Below, in pieces: positions 52,047 through 63,098 of a DNA stretch of 64,000 nucleotides. This DNA comes from Colletes latitarsis (taxonomy: Eukaryota > Arthropoda > Insecta > Hymenoptera > Colletidae). The position numbers were made by a program, and so were the translations under genes. The notes under the pieces are model-generated. The model had not been told where the DNA came from, did not search any database, and saw only the letters and a list, made by a program, of their open reading frames with translations. Every line of letters begins with the position of its first letter. The stretch's first letter is position 1. The stretch is from positions 6,539,672 to 6,603,671 of the forward strand of contig NC_135134.1 of the NCBI RefSeq assembly GCF_051014445.1, in the 5' to 3' direction.

Positions 52047-54509
52047 GTGGAACCTCATTACTACGGGATCCAAACCAGACCTAACCCAGGATCTGGCCAA
52101 CATGTATGCGAAAAACGCGAAAGTAGCAGCCAGATGGTTGCAAATACCAGAACTAACCCAAACATAACCAGCGTTATCCTCCAAAATACTCATCGCAACC
52201 AGGTTTCATTGCCTGCTTCGGTGTGGAACCACATTACGACGGGAACCAGACCACAAAAAACCCAAGTTCTGGCCAACAAGTATGCGAAAAATCCGAAAGT
52301 ACGAGCCAGATGAGGGCAAATCCCAGACCCAACCCAGACATAACCGGCGTTATCCTCTAGAATATTAATCGCAACCAGGTTTAATTGACTTTTTCGGTGT
52401 GGAACCACATTACTACGTGATCCAAATAAGAAAAAGCCCAGGATCTGGCCAACAAGTATGCGAGAAATGCGAAAGTACGAGCCAGATGAGGGCAAATCCC
52501 AGACCTAACCCAGACATAACCGGCGTTATCCTCTAAAATATTAATCGCAACCATTTTTAATTGAACATTTCGGTGTGGAACCACATTACGACGGGATACA
52601 AACCCGAAAAAGCCCTGGATCTGGCCAACAAGTATACGAGAAATGCGAAAGTACGAGCCAGATGGGGGCAAATCTCAGACATAACCCAGACATAACCGGC
52701 GTTATCCTCCAAAATATTAATCGCAACGAGGTTTAATTAACTGTTTCGGTGTGGTACCGCATTACTACGTGATCCGAACCAGAAAAAGCCCAGGATCTTG
52801 CCAACAGGTAGGCGATAATGCGAAGGTACGAGCCAGATGAGGGCAAATCCCAGACCTAACCGAGACATAACCGGCGTTATCCTCCAAAATACTCATCGCA
52901 ACCAGGTTTCATTGCCTGCTTCGGTGTGGAACCACATTACGACGGGATCCAAACCACAAAAAAGCCAAGTTCTGGCCAACAAGTATGCGAAAAATACGAA
53001 AGCACGAGCAAGATGAGGGCAAATCCCAGACCCAACCCAGACATAACCGGCGTTATCCTCTAGAATATTAATCGCAACCAGGTTTAATTGGCTGTTTCGG
53101 TGTGGAACCACATTACTACGTGATCCAAATCAGAAAAAGCCCAGGATCTGGCCATCAAGTATGCGAGAAATGCGAAAGTACGAGCCAGATGAGGGCAAAT
53201 CACAGACCTAACCCAGACATAACCGGCGTTATCCTCTAAAATATTAATCGCAACCAGGTATAATTGAACATTTCGGTGTGGAACCACATTACGACGGGAT
53301 ACAAACCCGAAAAAGCCCTGGATCTGGCCAACAAGTATACGAGAAATGCGAAAGTACGAGCCAGATGGGGGCAAATCTCAGACCTAACCCAGACATAGCC
53401 GGCGTTATCCTCCAAAATATTAATCGGAACCAGGCTTAATTGGCTGTTTCAGTGTGGTACCGCACTACTACGTGATCCAAACCAGAAAAAGCCCAGGATC
53501 TTGACAACAAGTAGGCGAAAAATGCGCAGGTACGTGCCAGATGATTGCATATACCAGAACTAACCCAGCCATAACTAGCGTTATCCTCTAAGATACTAAT
53601 CGGAACCAGCTTCTATTGACTGTTTCAGTGTGGTGCCACATTACTACCTGATCCAAACCAGAAAAAGCCCAGGACCTGGCCAACAAGTATGCGAAAAATG
53701 CGAAAGTAGGAGCCAGATCAGGGCAAATCCCAGACCTAACCGAGACATAACCGGCGTTATCCTCCAAAATATTAATCGCAACCAGGTTTAGTTGACTGTG
53801 ACGGTGTGGTACCGCACTGCTACGTGATCCAAACCAGAAAAAGCCCAGGATCTTGACAACAAGTAGGCGAAAAATGCGCAGGTACGAGCCAGATGATTGC
53901 AAATACGAGAACTAACCCAGCCATAACCAGCGTTATCCTCTAAGATACTAATCGGAACCAGCTTCTATTGACTGTTTCTGTGTGGTGCCACATTACTACG
54001 TGATCCAAACCAGAAAAAGCCCAGGATCTGGCCAACAAGTATGCGCAAAATACGAAATTACGAGACAGATGAGGGAAAATCCCAGACCTAACCGAGACAT
54101 AACCGGCGTTATCCTCTTAAATATTAATCGCCACCAGGTTTAATTGTCTGTTTCGGTGTGGAACCTCATTACTACGGAATCCAAACCGAAAAAAACCCAG
54201 GATCTGGCCAACATGTATGCGAAAAACGCGAAAGTATGAGCCAGATGATTGCAAATACCAGAACTAACCCAGACATAACCTTGCGTTATCCTCTAAAATA
54301 ATGATCGGAACCAGGTTTATTTGACTGTTTCAGTGTGGTACCACATTACTACTTGATCCAAACCAGAAAAGCCCAGGATCTGGCCAACAAGTATGCGCAA
54401 AATGCGAAATTACGAGCCAGATGAGGGAAAATCACAGACCTAGCCGAGACATAACCGGCGTTATCCTCTAAAATATTAATCGCAACAAGGTTTAATTGTC
54501 TGTTTCGGT
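52047..54509 (+). repeat. 2.1-kb higher-order repeat, unit 4 (14 monomers, 2,463 bp)
   Basis: This longer unit contains both the two-monomer block kept by unit 1 (52893-53244) and the GTTGACTGTGACGG monomers kept by units 2 and 3 (53.6-53.9 kb). It also has one extra T at about 54281 (ACCTTGCGTT). It is the most complete version, so the 12-monomer units are plausibly deletion derivatives of a 14-monomer form. Confidence 0.87.
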
Positions 54510-54850
54510 GTGGAACCTCATTACTACGGGATCCAAACCAGACCTAACCCAGGATCTGGCCAACATGTATGCGAAAAACGCGAAAGTAGCAGCCAGATGG
54601 TTGCAAATACCAGAACTAACCCAAACATAACCAGCGTTATCCTCCAAAATACTCATCGCAACCAGGTTTCATTGCCTGCTTCGGTGTGGAACCACATTAC
54701 GACGGGAACCAGACCACAAAAAACCCAAGTCCTGGCCAACAAGTATGCGAAAAATCCGAAAGTACGAGCCAGATGAGGGCAAATCCCAGACCCAACCCAG
54801 ACATAACCGGCGTTATCCTCTAGAATATTAATCGCAACCAGGTTTAATTG
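54510..54850 (+). repeat. 2.1-kb higher-order repeat, truncated unit 5
   Basis: The first two monomers of the unit are present and match 52047 onward. Sequence then changes to GAATGCATCGG and a different monomer type at about 54850. This marks the right boundary of the regular 2.1-kb domain. Confidence 0.82.
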
Positions 54851-57800
54851 AATGCATCGGTGTGGAACCACATTACGACGGGATACAAACCCGAAAAAGC
54901 CCTGGATCTGGCCAACAAGTATACGAGAAATGCGAAAGTACGAGCCAGATGAGGGCAAATCCCAGACCTAACCGAGACATAACCGGCGTTATCCTCCAAA
55001 ATATTAATCGCAACCAGGTTTAATTGACTGTTATGGTGTGGTACCGCATTACTTCGTGATCCGAACCAGAAAAAGCCCAGGATCTAGCCATCAAGTATGC
55101 GAAAGATGCGGAAGTGCAAGCCAGATGAGGGGAAATACCAGACCTAACCGAGACATAACCGGCGTTATCCTCCAAAATATTAATCTCAACCAGGTTTTAT
55201 TGACTGTTTCGGTGTGGTACCGCATTACTACGTGATCCGAACCAGAAAAAGCCCAGGATCCTGCCAACAAGTAGGCGAAAAATGCGAAGGTACGAGCCAG
55301 ATGAGGGCAAATCCCAGACCTAACCGAGACATAACCGGCGTTATCCTCCAAAATATTAGTCGCAACCAGGTTTAATTGACTGTTTCGGTGTGGTACCGCA
55401 TTACTATGTGATCCGAACCAGAAAAAGCCCAGGATCTAGCCATCAAGTATGCGAAAGATGCGGAAGTGCGAGCCAGATGAGGGGAAATACCAGAACTAAC
55501 CCAGACATAACCGGTGTTATCCTCTAAAATATTTATCGGAACCAGGTTTAATTGAATGTTTCAGTGTGGTACCAAATTACTACGTGGTCCAAGCCAGAAA
55601 AACGCCAGGATCTTGCCAACAAGTAGGCGAAAAATGCGAAGGTACGAGCCAGATGAGGGCAAATCCCAGACCTAACCCAGCCATAACCAGCGTTATCCTC
55701 TAAGATACAAATCGGAACCAGCTTTTATTGACGGTTTCAGTGTTGTACCACATTACTACGTGATACAGACCAGACAAAGGCCAGGATCTGGCCAACAAGT
55801 ATGCGAAAAATGCGAAGGTACGAGCCAGATGAGGGCAAATCCCTGAACTAACCCAGACATAACCGTCGTTATCCTCTAAAATATTAATCGGAACCAGGTT
55901 TAATTGAATGTTTCAGTGTGGTACCAAATTACTACGTGGTCCAAGCCAGAAAAAGGCCAGGATCTGGCCAACAAGTATGCGAAGAATGCGAAGGTACGAG
56001 CCAGATGAGGGCAAATCCCAGACCTAGCCGAGACATAACCGGCGTTATCCTCCAAAATATTAATCGCCACCAGGTTTAATTGACTGTTACGGTGTGGTAC
56101 CGCACTACTACGTGATCCAAACCAGAAAGAGCCCTGGATCTTGACAACAAGTAGGCGAAAAATGCGAAGGTACGAGCCAGATGATTGCAAATACCAGAAC
56201 TAACCCAGCCATAACCAGCGTTATCCTCTAAGATACTAATCGGAACCAGGTTTAATTGACTGTTTCGGTGTGGTACCGCATTACTTCGTGATCCGAACCA
56301 GAAAAAGCCCAGGATCTAGCCATCAAGTATGCGAAAGATGCAGAAGTGCGAGCCAGATGAGGGCAAATCCCAGACCTAACCGAGAGATAACCGGCGTTAT
56401 CCTCTAAAGTATTAATCGCAACCAGGTTTAATTGGCCGTTTCGGTGTGGTACCGAATTACTACGTGATCCAAACCTGACAATGGCCCGGATCTAGCCATC
56501 AAGTATGCGAAAGATGCGGAAGTGCGAGCCAGATGAGGGGAAATACCAGAACTAACCCAGACATAACTGGTGTTATCCTCTAAAATATTTAACGGAACCA
56601 GGTTTAATTGAATGTTTCGGTGTGGAACCTTATTACGACGGGATACAAACCCGAAAAAGCCCTGGATCTGGCCAACAAGTATACAAGAAATGCGAAAGTA
56701 CGAGCCAGATGAGGGCAAATCCCAGACCTGACCCAGACATAACCGGCGTTATCCTCTAAAATATTAATCGCAACCAGGTTTAATTGACTGTCTCGGTGTG
56801 GTACCGAATTACTACGTGATCCAAACCAGACAATGGCCAGGATCTAGCCATCAAGTATGCGAAAGATGCGAAAGTGCGAGCCAGATGAGGGCGAATACCA
56901 GAACTAACCCAGACATAACCGGCGTTATCCTCTAAAATATTAATCGCAACCAGGGTTAATTGACTGTTTCGGTGTGGTACCACATTACTACGTGATACAG
57001 ACCAGAAAAAGGCCAGGATCTTGCCAACAAGTATGCGAAAAATGCGAAGGTACGAGCCAGATGAGGGCAAATCCCAGACCTAACCGAGAGATAACCGGCG
57101 TTATCCTCTAAAATATTAATCGCAACCAGGATCAATTGACTGTTTCGGTGTGGTACCGCATTACTACGTGATCCGAACCAGAAAAAGCCCAGCATCCTGC
57201 CAACAAGTATGCGAAAGATGCGGAAGTGCGAGCCAGATGAGGGGAAATACCAGAACTAACCCAGACATAACCGGTGTTATCGTCTAAAATATTTATCGGA
57301 ACCAGGTTTAATTGAATGTTTCAGTGTGGTACCAAATTACTACGTGGTCCAAGCCAGAAAAAGGCCAGGATCTTGCCAACAAGTAGGCGAAAAATGCGAA
57401 GGTACGAGCCAGATGAGGGCAAATCCCAGACCCAACCGAGACATAACCGGCGGTATCCTCTAAAATATTAATCAGAACCAGCTTTTGTTGACTGTTTCAG
57501 TGTGGTACCACATTATTACGTGATCCAAACCAGAAAAAGCCCAGGATCTGGCCAACAAGTATGCGAAAAATGCGAAGGTACGAGCCAGATGAGGGCAAAT
57601 CCCAGACCTAACCGAGAGATAACCGGCGTTATCCTCGAAAATATTAATCGCAACCAGGATCAATTGACTGTTTCGGTGTAGTACCGCATTACTACGTGAT
57701 CCGAACCAGAAAAAGCCCAGGATCTGGCCAACAAGTATGCGAGAAATGCGAAGGTACGAGCCAGTTGAGGGCAAATCCCAGACCTAACCGAGACATAACC

Positions 57801-60298
57801 GGCGTTATCCTCTGAAATATTAATCGCAACCAGGGTTAATTGACTGTTTCTGTGTGGTACCGCATTACTACGTGATCCGAACCAGAAAAAGCCCAGGATG
57901 TGGCCAACAAGTATGCGAGAAATGCGAAAGTACGAGCCAGATGAGGGCAAATCCCAGACCTAACCCAGACATAACCGGCGTTATCCTCTAAAATATTAAT
58001 CGCAACCAGGTTTAATTGACTGCTTCGGTGTGGAACCACGTTACGACGGGATACAAACCCGAAGAAGCCCTGGATATGGCCAACAAGTGTGCGAAAAATG
58101 CGAACGTACGAGCCAGATGAGGGCAAATCCCAGACCTAACCGAGATATAACCGGCGTTATCCTCCAAAATGTTAATCGCAACCAGGTTTAATTGACTGTT
58201 TCGGTGTGGTACCGCATTACTACGTGATCCGAACCAGAAAAAGCCCAGGATGTGGCCAACAAGTATGCGAGAAATGCGAAAGTACGAGCCAGATGTGGGC
58301 AAATCCCAGACCTAACCCAGACATAACCGGCGTTATCCTCTAAAATATTAATCGCAACCAGGTTTAATTCACTGTTTCGGTGTGGAACCACATTACGACG
58401 GGATACAAACCCGAAAAAGCCCTGGATATGGCCAACAAGTATGCGAAAAATGCGAAGGTACGTGCCAGATGAGGGCAAATCCCAGACCTAACCGAGATAT
58501 AACCGGCGTTATCCTCCAAAATATTAATCGCAACCAGGTTTAATTGACTGTTTCGGTGTGGTACCGCATTACTACGTGATCCAGACCAGAAAAAGCCCAG
58601 GATGTGGCCAACAAGTATGCGAGAAATGCGAAAGTACGAGCCAGATGAGGGCAAATCCCAGACCTTACCCGGACATAACCGGCGTTATCCTCTAAAATAT
58701 TAATCGCAACCAGGTTCAATTGACTGTTTCGGTGTGGAACCACATTACTACGTGATCCAGGCCAGAAAAAGCCCAGGATGTGGCCAACAAGTATGCGAGA
58801 AATGCGATAGTACGGGCCAGATGAGTGCAAATCCCGGAGCTAACCGAGACATAACCGGCGTTATCCTCTAAAATATTAATCGTATCCAGGTTTAATTGAC
58901 TTTTTCGGCCAGGTACCGCATTACTACGTGATACAGACAAGAAAAAGGCCAGGATCTGGCCAACAAGTATGCGAAAAATGCGAATGTACGAGCCAGATGA
59001 GGGCATATACCAGACCTAACCCAGACATAACCGGCGTTATCCACTAAAATATTAATCGCAACCAGGTTTAATTGACTGTTTCGGTGTGAAACCACATTAC
59101 GACGGGATACAAACCCGAAAAAGCCCTGAATATGGGCAACAAGTATGCGAGGAATGCGAAGGTACGAGCCAGATGAGGGCAAATCCCAGACCTAACCGAG
59201 ACATAACCGGCGTTATCTTCTAAGATATTAATCGCAACCAGGTTTAATTGACTGTTTCGGTGTGGAACCGCATTACTACGTGATCCAGACCAGAAAAAGC
59301 CCAGGATGTGGCCAACAAGAATGCGAGAAATGCGAAAGTACGAGCCAGATGAGGGCAAGTCCCAGACCTAACCCAGACATAACCGGCGTTATCCTCTAAA
59401 ATATTAATCGCAACCAGGTTTAATTGACTGCTTCGGTGTGGTACCACATTACTACGTGATACAGACCAGAAAAAGGCCAGGATCTGGCCAACAAGTACGC
59501 GAAAATTGCGAAAGTATGAGCCAGATGATTGCAAATACCAGACCTAACCCAGACATAACCGGCGTTATCCTCTAAAATATTAATCGCAACCAGGTTTAAT
59601 TGACTGTTTCGGTGTGGTACCGCATTTGTACGTGATCCGAACCAGAAAAAGCCCAGCATCTGGCCAACAAGTATGCGAGAAATGCGAAAGTACGAGCCAG
59701 ATGTGGGCAAATCCCAGACCTAACCCGGACATAACCGGCGTTATCTACTAAAATATTAATCGCAACGAGGTTTAATTGACGGTTTCAGTGTGGTACCGCA
59801 TTTGTGCGTGATCCAGACCAGGAAAAGGCCAGGATCTGGCCAACAAGTAAGCGAGAAATGCGAAAGTACGAGCCAGATGAGGGCAAATCCCAGACCTAAC
59901 CCAGACATAACCGGCGTTATCCTCTAAAATATTAATCGCAACCAGGTTTAATTGACTGTTTCGGTGTGGAACCACGTTACGACGGGATACAAACCCGAAA
60001 AAGCCCAGGATCTGGCCAACAAGTAAGGGAGAAATGCGAAAGTACGAGCCAGATGATTGCAAATACCAGAACTAACCCAAACATAACCAGCGTAATCCAC
60101 CAAAACATTCATCGCAACCAGGTTTCATTGACTGCTTCCGTGTGGAACCACATTACGACGGGATCCAAACCACAAAAAACCCAAGATCTGGCCAACAAGT
60201 ACGCGAAAATTGCGAAAGTATGAGCCAGATGATTGCAAATACCAGACCTAACACAGACATAACCGGCGTTATCCTCTAAAATATTAATCGCAACCAGG
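54851..60298 (+). repeat. Diverged monomeric satellite domain
   Basis: Phase is very regular (for example units at 57836, 58012, 58188, 58364, 58540, 58716, 58892, 59068 and 59244), but adjacent monomers carry many private substitutions and no long higher-order unit is visible. This is the pattern expected of older, less homogenised satellite. There is a local dimer at 57840-58715. No gene, RNA or mobile element was seen in this stretch. Confidence 0.82.
57840..58715 (+). repeat. Local 352-bp dimer repeat
   Basis: Two monomer types alternate: one with CATTACTACGTGATCC and CCCAGGATGTGGCC, the other with CATTACGACGGGATAC, AAACCCGA and CTGGATATGGCC. The pair recurs at an offset of 352 bp about two and a half times, sharing ACCGAGATATAACC in the second type. 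Confidence 0.8.
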
Positions 60299-61690
60299 TT
60301 TAATTGACTGTTTCGGTGTGGAACCACATTACTACGTGATCCAGACCAGAAAAAGCCCTGGATATGGGCAACAAGTATGCGAGGAATGCGAAAGTACGAG
60401 CCAGATGAGGGCAAATCCCAGACCAAACCCAGACATAACCGGCGTTATCCTCCAAAATATTAATCGGAACCTGCTTCTATTGACTGTTTCAGTGTGGTGC
60501 CACATTACTACGTGATACAGACCAGAAAAAGGCCAGGATCTGGCCAACAAGTACGCGAAAATTGCGAAGGTACGAGCCAGATGAGGGCAAATCCCAGACC
60601 TAACCGAGAGATAACCGGCGTTATCCTTTAAAATATTAATCGCAACCAGGATCAATTGACTGTTTCGGTGTGGTACCGCATTGCTACGTGATCCGAACCA
60701 GAAAAAGCCCAGGATCTGGCCAACAAGTATGCGAGAAATGCGAAGGTACGAGCCAGATGAGGGCAAATCCCAGACCTAACCGAGACATGACCGGCGCTAT
60801 CCTCCAAAATATTAATCGGAACCTGCTTCTATTGACTGTTTCAGTGTGGTGCCACACTACTACGTGATACAGACCAGAAAAAGGCCAGGATCTGGCCAAC
60901 AAGTACGCGAAAATTGCGAAAGTACGAGCCAGATGGGGGCAAATCCCAGACCTAACCGAGACATAAGCGGCATTATCCTCTAAAATATTAATCGCAACCA
61001 GGTTTAATTGACTGTTTCGGTGTGAAACCACATTACGACGGGATACAAACCAGAAAAAGCCCTGGATCTGGCCAACAAGTATGCGAAAAATGCGGAAGTA
61101 TGAGCCAGATGGTTGCAAATACCGAAACTAACCCAAACATAACCAGCCTTATCCTCCAAAACATTAATCGCAACCAGGTTTAATTGACTGTTTCAGTGTG
61201 GTACCGCATTAGTGCGTGATCCAAACCAGGAAAAGGCCAGGATCTGGCCAACAAGTATGCGAAAAATGCGAAGGTACGAGCCAGATGAGGGCAAATCCCA
61301 GACCTAACCGAGAGATAACCGGCGTTATCCTCTAAAATATTAATCGCAACCAGGATCAATTGACTGTTTCGGTGTGGTACCGCATTACTACGTGATCCGA
61401 ACCAGAAAAAGCCCAGGATCTGGCCAACAAGTATGCGAGAAATGCGAAGGTACGAGCCAGATGAGGGCAAATCCCAGACCTAACCGAGACATGACCGGCG
61501 TTATCCTCCAAAATATTAATCGGAACCTGCTTCTATTGACTGTTTCAGTGTGGTGCCACATTACTACGTGATACAGACCAGAAAAAGGCCAGGATCTGGC
61601 CAACAAGTACGCGAAAATTGCGAAAGTACGAGCCAGATGGGGGCAAATCCCAGACCTAACCCAGCCATAACCGGCGTTATCCTCTAAGAT
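60299..61690 (+). repeat. Dimer-based higher-order repeats (352 and 704 bp)
   Basis: Segments containing AATCGGAACCTGCTTC followed by GTACGCGAAAATTGCG recur at about 60464, 60816 and 61520, offsets of 352 and 704 bp. The intervening monomers share GAGAGATAACC and CCAGGATCAATTGACTG. The order is less clean than in the regular higher-order domains. Confidence 0.78.
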
Positions 61691-63098
61691 ATTAATCGCA
61701 ACCAGGTTTAATTGACTGTTTCGGTATGGTACCGCATTACTACGTGATACAGACCAGAAAAACGTCAGGATCTGGCCAACAAGTATGCGAAAAATGCGAA
61801 AGTACGAGCCAGATGAGGGCAAATACCAGACCAAACCCAGACATAACCGGCGTTATCCTCCAAAATATTAATCGCAACCAGCTTCTATTGACTGTTTCAG
61901 TGTGGTGCCACATTACTACGTGATACAGACCAGAGAAAGACCAGCATCTGGCCATCAAGTATGCGAAAAATGCGAAGGTACGACCCAGATGAGGGCAAAT
62001 ACCAGACCTAACCCAGACATAACCGGCGTTCTCCATTAAAATATTAATCGGAACCAGGTGTAATTGACTCTTTCGGAGTGGCACTACGTTACTACGTGAT
62101 ACAAACCATAGAAAACCCAGGGTCTGGCCAACAAGTGTGCGCAAAACGCGTAAGTACGAGCCAGATGAGTGCAAATCACAGACCTAACCGAGACATAACC
62201 GGCGTTTTCCTCTAAAATGTTAATGGCAACCAGGTTTAAATGACCGTTTCGGTGTCGAACCACATTACTACGTGATACGGACCAGAAAAAGACCAGGATC
62301 TGGCCAACAAGTATGCGAAAAATGCGAAGGTATGAGCCAGATGATTGCAAATACCAGAACTAACCCAGACATACCCAGCGTTATCCTCCAAAATATTAAT
62401 CGCAACCAGCTTCTATTGACTGTTTCAGTGTGGTGCCACATTACTACGTGATACAGACCAGAAAAAGACCAGGATCTGGCCAAAAAGTATGCGAAAAATG
62501 TGAAGGTACGAGCCAGATGAGTGCAAATCACAGACCTAACCGAGACATACCCAGCGTTATCCTCCAAAATATTAATCGCAACCAGCTTCTATTGACTGTT
62601 TCAGTGTGGTGCCACATTACTACGTGATACGGACCAGAAAAAGACCAGGATCTGGCCAACAAGTATGCGAAAAATGCGACGGTACGAGCGAGATGAGGGC
62701 AAATACCAGACCTAACCCAGACATAACCGGCGTTCTCCATTAAAATATTAATCGGAACCAGGAGTAATTGACTCTTTCGGAATGGCACTACGTTACTACG
62801 TGATACAAACCAGAGAAAACCCAGGGTCTGGCCAACAAGTATGCGAAAAATGCGAAAGTATGCGCCACATGATTGCAAATACCAGACCTAACCCAGACAT
62901 AACCGGCGTTATCCTCTAAAATATTAATCGCAACCAGGTTTAAGTGACTATTTCGGTGTGAAACCACATTACGACGGGATACAAACCAGAAAACGCCCTG
63001 GATCTGGCCAACAAGTATGCGAAAAATGCGAAAGTATGAGCCAGATGGTTGCAAATACCGAAACTAACCCAGGCATAACCAGCGTTATCCTCCAAAAC
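61691..63098 (+). repeat. Eight-monomer higher-order repeat (1,408 bp), copy 1
   Basis: Exactly 8 x 176 bp, it recurs from 63099 with no length change. Diagnostic variants are GGTATGGTACCGC, AAACGTCAGG, GGCGTTCTCCATTAAAAT, GCACTACGTTACTACGTG and AAACCATAGAAAACCC. Confidence 0.88.
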
